From an uncultured Clostridia bacterium (GTDB lineage: Bacteria > Bacillota > Clostridia > Christensenellales > Borkfalkiaceae), in the NCBI GenBank assembly GCA_934249215.1, contig CAKQKN010000069.1:1-15870 (forward strand): a stretch of DNA of 15,870 nt, read 5' to 3'. This document shows, piece after piece, positions 1 to 6,738 of the stretch (positions are counted from its first letter, which is position 1; each line of letters begins with the position of its first letter). Position numbers and translations under genes: made by a program. Under the pieces are notes generated by a model, which saw only the letters and a program-made list of their open reading frames with translations, was not told the origin of the DNA and searched no databases.

Positions 1-129
1 ACCGCAAGCGGTCCCCCTTCCCCGATTTGGGGAAGGCTTAAAAGTAAGATTGCGTAAGGGGTGCGGCACTCCGTGCCCGGATCTCTCGGGAGCAGGGTAA
101 GTGAGCGGGGCTCGGGATGACGAGGTAGA
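1..129. repeat. Hairpin-rich intergenic repeat, copy 1 (may be cut by the window edge)
   Basis: This is the first of two direct copies with a period of 151 bp. The first ~67 bases are nearly identical to 152-218, with two substitutions. It holds a short palindrome ACCGC-AA-GCGGT (1-12), a perfect hairpin CCTTCCCC-GATTT-GGGGAAGG (16-36), and in this copy a third hairpin GGCAC-TCC-GTGCC (65-77). The right part ends with CTCGGGATGACG (111-122), which recurs in copy 2. The sequence preceding copy 2 (TGCCCTCATCC, 141-151) probably belongs to the unit, so copy 1 likely begins before the window. It resembles the non-coding palindromic repeats scattered between genes in many Firmicutes. No gene is supported here. 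Confidence 0.75.
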
Positions 130-140
130 GGGTGTTGGAA

Positions 141-281
141 TGCCCTCATCCACCGCAAGCGGTCCCCCTTCCCCGATTTGGGGAAGGCTTAAAAGCAAGA
201 TTGCGTAAGGAGTGCGGCTTCGTCTAGACCCCTCGGAAGTTAGGCAAGCGGGTAAGGCTCGGGATGACGGAAAGGAGGAGA
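141..281. repeat. Hairpin-rich intergenic repeat, copy 2
   Basis: This is the second copy of the element, offset by 151 bp. It repeats ACCGC-AA-GCGGT (152-163) and the perfect 8-bp stem CCTTCCCC/GGGGAAGG (167-174 with 180-187). The middle part (219-250) has diverged from copy 1 and has lost the GGCAC/GTGCC hairpin, but the terminal CTCGGGATGACG is kept (258-269). The copy lies immediately downstream of the leftward AraC gene (stop at 290-292), so its hairpins could also shape the 3' end of that transcript. There is no clear T-tract on the minus strand after the stems, so I do not call a classical terminator. Confidence 0.72.
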
Positions 282-289
282 ATAAGCGG

Positions 290-1282
290 TCAGGTGCGTT
301 TGATGCCGAATACCGTCGGGGCGGGGTCGGGATCGTCCTCGATATAGTCGTAGGTCTGGGCGCGGTCGATGTCGTCGGGCTTGAAGTCAAAGTTTGAATT
401 CTTGTGTTGGCGGACGAACTCGGACGGGGTGACGCCGTAGAATTTTTTGAAGTTATAAATTAACTGTTGTCGAATGTTGAAACCGCATTTTTGCGCGATT
501 TCGTTTATCGACAGGTTGGTCGTTTCGAGAAGCGAGCAAGCCATTTTACAACGGAGCGACAAGAGGGTTGAGATGATGGTGTTGCCCGTATATTTTTTGT
601 ATTCTTTCTCAAGATAATATTTGTTAGAGCCGGCGTATGCCGCGACGTCATCAAGCGTTATGTCGCGGGTGAAGTTGTTTTTCAGAAACTCACTCGCTTT
701 CCGCACGTAGACGACATGTCCCGTGCTCGGTGCGGTGGCGTTGATCGCAAGAAGAGTGAACATTTCCTGAATATAAATTTTTTCGAGATAGAGATTTTCC
801 GCGGAAACGGGCGTTTTTTCGTCCTTGTGCGCTTCGATAATAAGCGTAATAAGCGACGAAAGGCAGTGTCGCAAGGACGAAGAGTCGGTATAAACGCCGT
901 ATCCCGCCTGTTTTATCTCGCGGAAAAAGAGCGGGCTGTCCTTTTTGAGCATTCCCACGATATCGGTCAGAACGGGCGTCGTGAACGGCTCGTAACGCAT
1001 TTCCACGTTCGCGATGATCGTCTTTTCGAGGACGTCGAAGCTGTGCGGTACGTTGGAATCTATGAAGATATATTGATTATCCTTGATCCGTTTTTCATAG
1101 CATACGTCCTTGCCGTTTTTGTTCGAAAAAATGCGGATCACGATGTCGCCCGAGCGGATGAACATAATCTCCGGCCGCGGGTGAAAATGCGGCTTAAAAA
1201 CAAAGTTTTTCTCAAACGGGAGCAAATAACAGGACGAAATGACGAAATTATTGATGTCGAGAGTGTCTAAACAGAATTTCAT
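290..1282 (-). CDS. AraC-family transcriptional regulator with N-terminal cupin sensor domain
   Basis: The 330-residue protein is a likely sugar-responsive DNA-binding regulator of the divergent carbohydrate operon. Residues ~25-85 form a cupin-like sensor (HFHPRPE at 33-39, second His at 80). Residues ~192-292 form the double helix-turn-helix of AraC/XylS proteins, with the family signature around FKKFYGVTPSEFV (278-290). A polar acidic tail of ~38 residues follows the DNA-binding domain, which is longer than usual. The ATG at 1282 is the first start in frame after a stop; no Shine-Dalgarno precedes it, and a near-perfect sigma-A promoter ends six bases upstream, so the mRNA may be leaderless. 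Family assignment is firm. Its regulation of the neighbouring operon is inferred from divergent placement. Confidence 0.93.
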   Translation of the reverse strand: MKFCLDTLDINNFVISSCYLLPFEKNFVFKPHFHPRPEIMFIRSGDIVIRIFSNKNGKDVCYEKRIKDNQYIFIDSNVPHSFDVLEKTIIANVEMRYEPFTTPVLTDIVGMLKKDSPLFFREIKQAGYGVYTDSSSLRHCLSSLITLIIEAHKDEKTPVSAENLYLEKIYIQEMFTLLAINATAPSTGHVVYVRKASEFLKNNFTRDITLDDVAAYAGSNKYYLEKEYKKYTGNTIISTLLSLRCKMACSLLETTNLSINEIAQKCGFNIRQQLIYNFKKFYGVTPSEFVRQHKNSNFDFKPDDIDRAQTYDYIEDDPDPAPTVFGIKRT

Positions 1283-1288
1283 AAGGCG

Positions 1289-1317
1289 AGTATAACCGAG
1301 TTCGATTTTTTTGTCAA
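1289..1317 (-). promoter_or_regulatory. Sigma-A promoter of the AraC gene
   Basis: On the minus strand a consensus -35 TTGACA (1317-1312) is followed after exactly 17 bp by -10 TATACT (1294-1289). The predicted transcription start, about seven bases beyond the -10, coincides with the A of the ATG at 1282. The -35 box overlaps one of the TTGTYA repeats on the plus strand (1311-1316), which would allow autoregulation. Confidence 0.75.
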
Positions 1318-1360
1318 TCTTTTTCTTGTTATTTCTTTACACTTGTTAGAAATCTTGTCA
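1311..1360. promoter_or_regulatory. Candidate AraC operator: four TTGTYA repeats between divergent promoters
   Basis: The hexamer TTGTYA occurs four times in direct orientation on the plus strand: TTGTCA at 1311, TTGTTA at 1326, TTGTTA at 1343 and TTGTCA at 1355. The last three share the 7-mer CTTGTYA. AraC/XylS proteins commonly bind direct half-sites next to a promoter. The cluster covers the leftward -35 and lies 18 bp or more upstream of the rightward -35 at 1379, a usual position for an activator. The repeats are visible. Binding by the adjacent regulator is inference, and spacing of 15, 17 and 12 bp is not perfectly regular. Confidence 0.42.
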
Positions 1361-1378
1361 TTTTTCTCTTTTTCGATA

Positions 1379-1407
1379 TTGACAATCCGCGCCCGCCGCC
1401 TTATGAT
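1379..1407 (+). promoter_or_regulatory. Sigma-A promoter of the carbohydrate operon
   Basis: A consensus -35 TTGACA (1379-1384), a 17-bp spacer and -10 TATGAT (1402-1407) predict transcription starting near 1414. This leaves a leader of ~117 nt before the first start codon. It is the only convincing plus-strand promoter I find upstream of the operon. Confidence 0.75.
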
Positions 1408-1416
1408 TTAAGCGTT

Positions 1417-1451
1417 GCCCGGGTGCAAAAAAGCAAAAACCGCATTCGGGC
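1417..1451 (+). promoter_or_regulatory. 5'-terminal leader hairpin of the operon mRNA
   Basis: A 10-bp stem pairs 1417-1426 with 1442-1451 (eight Watson-Crick pairs and two G-U wobbles) around a 15-nt A-rich loop. It begins about three bases after the predicted transcription start. A hairpin at the very 5' end is a known way of protecting mRNA from decay; a protein-binding or regulatory role is also possible. There is no T-tract, so it is not a terminator. A weaker ATCGG/CCGAT pairing (1465-1469 with 1503-1507) and a CTTGCAAA direct repeat (1472, 1491) follow in the same leader. Confidence 0.5.
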
Positions 1452-1515
1452 GATGTCAGAAAAAATCGGCGCTTGCAAAGACAAATATTACTTGCAAAAG
1501 GACCGATAAAAAAAT

Positions 1516-1521
1516 AGGAGG
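1516..1521 (+). promoter_or_regulatory. Ribosome binding site deciding the start of the first operon gene
   Basis: A full AGGAGG lies here. Both a TTG (1528) and an ATG (1531) follow in the same frame, 6 and 9 bp away. I take the ATG because its spacing is acceptable and the encoded N-terminus MKAKLTALLAL is a normal signal-peptide beginning. Confidence 0.7.
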
Positions 1522-1530
1522 ACAAAATTG

Positions 1531-4500
1531 ATGAAAGCAAAACTTACGGCGTTACTTGCTCTCGTATTTGCGGTTTGCATTACGGGAAGCGTGATGACCT
1601 ACAATTTCGTTAAAGCCGACGAACCCGCATCCGACGGCAAAAAAACGATAACCGTTGCTCAATACGACTTTGCCGACGCGAACGCGCTCGGAAAGGACAA
1701 GAGTGCGAACGGTAACGACCTTACGGCGGTGGGAACTCCCGTTAAGGACGACGTTATCGGCGGTGTGAAGTTTGACGGAAGCAGCGCGCTTTATGCGGCG
1801 GGCGGTGCCGACGGATATGATTTCGCGGACGCGCTTTATACCGAGAACTTCAAGTTAAGCCTTCAGTTCTACGTTTCTTCCGTAGTACCCGAAGGGCATA
1901 ATATGGAAGCTCGTAACTGCATTTTCACCGTTTGGGGATATCAGTACAACGGAACGAACGACTATAACGTGGGCGGTCTTGCAAACGAAAGATCGAGCGC
2001 TTTGTCGTTTGATTCTTACAGCAACGGCGCAACGGAAGTTAATTTGCGTTATCTCGTTGCGGGTGACGGTGACTACAATCCTTACTGGGAAGGTCAGGAA
2101 AAGAGAGTTTCGACCGACGCCTGGCACACGGCGACTTTCGAATACGATCCGGATACCAAAGAGATAAAGGTTTCCGTAGACGATACGACTTGGACGAAAA
2201 AAGCGAGAACTGCAAACAACTTCGTAAATAAAGTAGCAAGGTTTACGCTCGGCGGTTCTTACGTTGAATCTCATGGGATTTACTATGCCAACGCGACCAC
2301 GAGAAATTCTTTCATCGGTAACATTAAGGACGTTCTCATCGAGAAATACGAACTCGTCGGCAATAAGTATAACGCACTCGCGACTTATGACTTCAGCGAC
2401 GCGGCTAACCCCGGCAAAGCGAACGATTCGGCTTTCGACCTCGAAAAGAAAGGCGACGGCGAAATAACCTACGATGCGGAAAAAGGCGCGATGCGTCTTG
2501 CTAAAAACGCCGTTCTTACCGCTAAAAAGGACGCGGACGGCTATGACTTCATGGATTATATGGCAGACGGCAAACTGACCGTTTCCGCAAAATTCATGAT
2601 CCCCAAGACTTACGAGGGCGCAGACGCTCCCGCCGACGCCAGAAACGTATTGTTCAGTCTTTGGGGGCTTTGGTGGGATGGCTCTTCCTATAACGGCGGC
2701 GACGCGGACAAGATGTCCTCTTCCGTAATTTACGACGCGTATACTTCCGGTGCGGAAACCGTAAATCTGCGTTTCGGCTTCCTGTATCAGGACGGCGAAG
2801 GAACGCAAAACGGCTGGTGGTCGAACAAGGAAACTGCGATCACGACCGACGAATTCCACACGATTACTTTTGCGATCGACGGAAGTAAAATTACCGTCGT
2901 TCTCGACGGCGCGGCAAAATGGTCTTACGACATAGCGGCTTCGCACGTCTATAAGAGCACGAATATGAACTTCACGCTGGGCGGCGCATACGGCAATCTC
3001 GGCGTTACCGGTTGCAACGGTCCCGTTTATTTCAAATCGTTCAGCATTTATGATTTCGCGATGAGCGAAGCCGAAATGATCAAGTTGCAAAACGAAAAAC
3101 TCGAAGTGGTTTCCGCGGGATATATCGCGAAAGCGAACGAAGTCGCAAGCACCGTTACCGTTGAATACGGCGCAAACGACAACGAAATCATCGAAGCGGC
3201 GCCCGTCGTTTCGACCGTAACCGTTATCGACAACGAAGGTAACGAAAGCACCGCAAGCGTTAAATGGACGAAAGTCGTTGCGCGCGGAAGCGAAAAGTAC
3301 CTCGAAGGCACGATCTTCGGCGCGAAGATATCCAACTTCACCGGCGTAAAAGCGTATATGGCGGTTCGGTTCAGCGAACCCGCCGCGTCCGCTCCCGCAC
3401 TCGTTTCTTACGATTTCAAGGACGCCGAAAACGCGGGTAAATCCTCGCTCGGCGGAATGTTCGACCTCGAAGCAAAGGGTAACGGCACCGCTACCGTAAC
3501 GGACGGCGTTGTCGAACTCGACGGAAAGGCTCTTACCGCGAAGCTCGACGCGAACGGCAAAGACTTTATGGACAGACTGGGCGACTTCACGCTCGAAACC
3601 AGTTTCAGAATGCCCGTCGGTATCGTGCAGGATCACACCATGCTTCTTACCCTCAGCGGAGTTCGTTTCGGAGCAGCGGACGAATTCCTCGATACCGCGA
3701 TGATAATGATCAACAACTACGGCGTAAATTCCGCGACTTCTTGCCTGAGAGTCGGCTTTGCTTATGAAAGCAACGAGGATGGCGACGGTCACGGCAGTCC
3801 GTATTGGTCGAAATATAACAAAGAAATTCAGCTCGGCGTCTGGAACAACCTCGTTGTCGCTTATTCGGAGGACTCTCATACCGTTTCCGTTTATCTGAAC
3901 GGTGCGGAAGTCTGCACCTATGAAATGGAAGCGGGCAACAACTTCAAGAACGCCGATTACGGATTCACGCTAAACGGTCAGGCGAAGGGCGGCACGGCTT
4001 CTCCCTCCGGCAAGATGGCGTTCAGAGATCTCAAGATCTATAACTATGCGGCAAGCGCGGAAGCGGCTATCGCTCTTTCCAAGACGAGATCGATGCCCGA
4101 AAACGCAGACGCGGAACTCGACGCGATCGAATCGTTCACCGCGACTACCGTAGAAGTCGAAACTACCGATCTTACCGCGGAATACGCTCTCGAATACGCA
4201 CAGAAGAACGTTGCGAACATCCGCGTTTCGACGACCGATTCCGACAGAGCGAAAGCGACGGTCGTCTGGAACGAAGCGGTTATGAACGCAGACGGAACGG
4301 CTACCGTTAAAGGTACTTTCGTTTCCGACAGAAACCCCGAAGGGCTCGAAGCGAGCGTCGTTATCAAAGAAAAAGAACGCTTTGCGAAAATCTCGTTCAC
4401 GGGCGAAAACGCAACCGTTAAGGTTGACGGCGAAATCGTTACTTCGACGCAGGTAAAAGAGGGGGCAAACCTCGTATTCACGGTCGAAGCTGCTGAAGGC

Positions 4501-4770
4501 TATGAAATCGTTTCCGTCAAAGCGGGCGAAACCGCACTCGAATCCGCGACGGGCGAATATAAAATCGAAAACGCGACCGGCGAAATCACCGTCGTTATCG
4601 CCGTACAGGCTAAACAGCCCGTCGACAGCGGCGACAGCGGTAACAGCGGTAACACACAAAGCTCGGACGACGGCTGCATAGGTTCGTTCGGCGGCAGTGC
4701 GATAGCGTTCGTTCTCGCGCTCGCGGCGATCGTTGCGATAAGAAAAATCAAAGAAAGAAAGAACGCGTAA
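1531..4770 (+). CDS. Secreted multi-LamG-like surface protein with C-terminal Cys/TM/basic tail
   Basis: The 1079-residue predicted surface protein probably binds or displays glycan; no catalytic motif is recognised. A signal peptide (1-29, likely cut after VKA) leads into three homologous concanavalin/LamG-like beta-sandwich units of ~240 residues (~41-275, ~283-520, ~623-852). Each opens with a YDFxDAxxxGK motif and ends with a short strand such as FRDLKIYNYA. Ig-like linkers lie at ~524-620 and ~864-947, then a small beta-rich repeat (~952-1027) with GYEIVSV, a Ser/Gly linker, GCIGS (Cys1049), a hydrophobic helix (~1054-1070) and a basic end. There is no LPXTG. The repeats are clear internal duplications. 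Being first in the operon and next to a solute-binding protein suggests substrate capture. It could alternatively be structural or adhesive. Confidence 0.85.
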   Translation: MKAKLTALLALVFAVCITGSVMTYNFVKADEPASDGKKTITVAQYDFADANALGKDKSANGNDLTAVGTPVKDDVIGGVKFDGSSALYAAGGADGYDFADALYTENFKLSLQFYVSSVVPEGHNMEARNCIFTVWGYQYNGTNDYNVGGLANERSSALSFDSYSNGATEVNLRYLVAGDGDYNPYWEGQEKRVSTDAWHTATFEYDPDTKEIKVSVDDTTWTKKARTANNFVNKVARFTLGGSYVESHGIYYANATTRNSFIGNIKDVLIEKYELVGNKYNALATYDFSDAANPGKANDSAFDLEKKGDGEITYDAEKGAMRLAKNAVLTAKKDADGYDFMDYMADGKLTVSAKFMIPKTYEGADAPADARNVLFSLWGLWWDGSSYNGGDADKMSSSVIYDAYTSGAETVNLRFGFLYQDGEGTQNGWWSNKETAITTDEFHTITFAIDGSKITVVLDGAAKWSYDIAASHVYKSTNMNFTLGGAYGNLGVTGCNGPVYFKSFSIYDFAMSEAEMIKLQNEKLEVVSAGYIAKANEVASTVTVEYGANDNEIIEAAPVVSTVTVIDNEGNESTASVKWTKVVARGSEKYLEGTIFGAKISNFTGVKAYMAVRFSEPAASAPALVSYDFKDAENAGKSSLGGMFDLEAKGNGTATVTDGVVELDGKALTAKLDANGKDFMDRLGDFTLETSFRMPVGIVQDHTMLLTLSGVRFGAADEFLDTAMIMINNYGVNSATSCLRVGFAYESNEDGDGHGSPYWSKYNKEIQLGVWNNLVVAYSEDSHTVSVYLNGAEVCTYEMEAGNNFKNADYGFTLNGQAKGGTASPSGKMAFRDLKIYNYAASAEAAIALSKTRSMPENADAELDAIESFTATTVEVETTDLTAEYALEYAQKNVANIRVSTTDSDRAKATVVWNEAVMNADGTATVKGTFVSDRNPEGLEASVVIKEKERFAKISFTGENATVKVDGEIVTSTQVKEGANLVFTVEAAEGYEIVSVKAGETALESATGEYKIENATGEITVVIAVQAKQPVDSGDSGNSGNTQSSDDGCIGSFGGSAIAFVLALAAIVAIRKIKERKNA

Positions 4771-4848
4771 TCACCGATTGCGAAAACTTTCAAGTATATC
4801 AGCTAAAAATTGAATTTTTCAACGCATTATTAAACTACAGGAGAAAAC

Positions 4849-6717
4849 ATGAAAAAATTCTTTAAAAGTCTGGTAACGTCGATTCTGGCGGGGAGCATTG
4901 CGCTCTCCGCGTTCGGCGTTGCCGGGTGCAAAAAAGGCAACAAGAACAATATCGACGAGAACGAGGACGTCGAGTACATAACGGTTTTCCGTAACGAACT
5001 CGACTCGTTCAACCAGGCGAGAAAAGCCAACACGCCGCTTTATCAAGAGGTCAAAAAGGCGATCGGCGTCGATATCGAAGCGATCTCGGCTTCCACCGAC
5101 TGGTCTACTATGCTTTCTAAAATGTGGTTCGATCAGGATCTTCCCGATATCTTCCTCTGCAAAGGTCCTGAAAGCCCGGATTTTTACAGAAAACTCATCG
5201 AGGGTAACACGATCATCGCGATCGACGATTACGTAAACGAATCGACGAAAGACGAATATCCCAACCTTTACGAGGTTATGAAGAGAACGTCGTATCTTGC
5301 GAACAACCTTTCCTATGCCAAGGGCAAGCAGTGGGCTATTCCGAGCGCGTGGGAACTCGAAAAGTCCATGTACGTAAGACAGGACTGGATCGACAACCTT
5401 AATAAAAAACTCGCAAAGTGTCTCGTGGGCGAGGGCGTTATCGCCAAAGAGTCCGACTATACGAGCGATATGTATGAAGAATGGCATTACGACGTTCCCG
5501 AAACGCTCCTCGATTTCTATCGTCTGGCGCGCGCGTTCACGCTCTACGATCCCGACGGAAACGGACAGAACGATACTTACGGTTACGAATCGGAATCCAA
5601 CCTCGACATGGACGCCTGGATTTACGTCGCGTTCGGCGCCGGCTGGCATGCGGAAATGAAAGACAAAAAAACGGGCAAGTATATTGCTTCCGAAATATCC
5701 GACGAATCGCTGTATGCGACTTCGTTCATCAACAGACTGCTCGCCGAAGGATATATGAGTCCTAACTCGATCAGTAACGACAACGGCGGCAAGCAGACTT
5801 CTTTCTCGCGCGGTAAAGCCGGTATGATTTTTGCGCATAACTGGCTCGGCACGTTCGTAAGGGACATGATCGATTCGGGACTCGCGCGCAACGTTACCGA
5901 AGCAAACACGAAGATCACGATGTTCGATCCGCCCAAAGGCAAAGACGGAAAGTACGGCGCGGACGGCGGTTACGATAACTATTGGCAGTTCAACTGCATA
6001 AGCGCGGACAGAAGCCAGAAGCGCATTAAAATCTGTCTTAAACTTTTCGATTTCATGTATTCCGACGAGGGAAGATTCCTCTTCACTTACGGCGTCGATG
6101 GCGTTAACTTCAAATACGTTCTGGATGAAGCGGGAAATCGCGTTAAGGACGAAACGTTCCCCGACAGGGATAAGAAAGAACCGCTCAAATTCGACTCGAA
6201 ATACGGTATTGCTTCCAATATCGGCGCGTCCGACTCGGCGTATCAGCTGTATTCGCTCGGCTGGTGGACGGGACATTACAATTGCGAATTCGGCGAACTC
6301 GGCAAAGTCGTCGCCGAAAGACAGCAAAAATCCTCGAAATACTCTTTCTATGTGGATTATCCGTATATCCAGACTCCGAAATACATGAGCTCGATCGAAA
6401 CGCTCCGTGACGCTTCGGAAGAAGTTTTCGTAGAGATCATGAACGACGCCAAGAGTAAGTATTGGAAAGGTGAGCTTATCGATTACCCGCAGAACTTCAA
6501 ATACAACGCAAAGACGTTCGGCTGGGATGATCTTTACACCGTTCCCAAGACGGTTTCGAATCGCTGGACGCAATTCAAAAAGCAGTTCAACAACACGCTC
6601 GGCGGAGCCGCCGTTTACGACGAATATAACAAATATATCGAAAGCGGAAAGGCAATGAAGCGTTCTGACGACGGTCCTATTTATAAAAACTGCGGTTCGT
6701 TTTACCGCTCGAAATAA
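4849..6717 (+). CDS. Lipoprotein solute-binding protein of an oligosaccharide ABC transporter (LplA-type)
   Basis: The 622-residue protein is an extracellular solute-binding protein that would deliver oligosaccharide to the permeases encoded at 13709-15643. A lipoprotein signal peptide ends in GVAGC (lipidated Cys27), placing it on the outer face of the membrane. Residues ~40-560 follow the large family of LplA-like binding proteins; D234-P-D-G-N-G-Q-N-D242 is the calcium-loop-like DxDxN...D motif common in this group. At 622 residues it is longer than B. subtilis LplA (~500). AGGAG at 4839-4843 sets the start. It lies 78 bp after the first LamG gene and 21 bp before the second, so it is co-transcribed with both. 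Separation of the binding protein from its permeases by four genes is unusual. The substrate is unknown. Confidence 0.9.
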   Translation: MKKFFKSLVTSILAGSIALSAFGVAGCKKGNKNNIDENEDVEYITVFRNELDSFNQARKANTPLYQEVKKAIGVDIEAISASTDWSTMLSKMWFDQDLPDIFLCKGPESPDFYRKLIEGNTIIAIDDYVNESTKDEYPNLYEVMKRTSYLANNLSYAKGKQWAIPSAWELEKSMYVRQDWIDNLNKKLAKCLVGEGVIAKESDYTSDMYEEWHYDVPETLLDFYRLARAFTLYDPDGNGQNDTYGYESESNLDMDAWIYVAFGAGWHAEMKDKKTGKYIASEISDESLYATSFINRLLAEGYMSPNSISNDNGGKQTSFSRGKAGMIFAHNWLGTFVRDMIDSGLARNVTEANTKITMFDPPKGKDGKYGADGGYDNYWQFNCISADRSQKRIKICLKLFDFMYSDEGRFLFTYGVDGVNFKYVLDEAGNRVKDETFPDRDKKEPLKFDSKYGIASNIGASDSAYQLYSLGWWTGHYNCEFGELGKVVAERQQKSSKYSFYVDYPYIQTPKYMSSIETLRDASEEVFVEIMNDAKSKYWKGELIDYPQNFKYNAKTFGWDDLYTVPKTVSNRWTQFKKQFNNTLGGAAVYDEYNKYIESGKAMKRSDDGPIYKNCGSFYRSK

Positions 6718-6738
6718 TCGAAAACAAGGAGAGAAAAC

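Noticed and set aside
212..397. Short plus-strand open frame in the left intergenic region
   Set aside because: It spans the repeat and the 3' end of the AraC gene on the opposite strand, with no convincing ribosome site or conserved features.
716..1270. 184-codon plus-strand frame opposite the AraC gene
   Set aside because: The minus strand carries a complete cupin plus AraC helix-turn-helix protein; the plus frame shows no family signature.
1528..1530. TTG as start of the first operon gene
   Set aside because: An ATG follows immediately with acceptable spacing from AGGAGG; TTG would only add one residue.
1855..3879. 674-codon open frame on the minus strand opposite the large LamG gene
   Set aside because: Composition is Arg/Val/Phe-rich with no recognisable domain. 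It mirrors the biased GAC/GAA/NNC codon use of the plus-strand gene, which has a signal peptide, ribosome site and coherent domains.
4805..4819. AAAAATT-G-AATTTTT palindrome as a terminator between the first LamG gene and the binding-protein gene
   Set aside because: The stem is pure A-T with a one-base loop and could not form a stable hairpin; the genes are close and on the same strand.
4819..6573. 584-codon open frame opposite the solute-binding protein gene
   Set aside because: It is an antisense shadow with no ribosome site or domain; the plus strand clearly encodes a lipoprotein binding protein.
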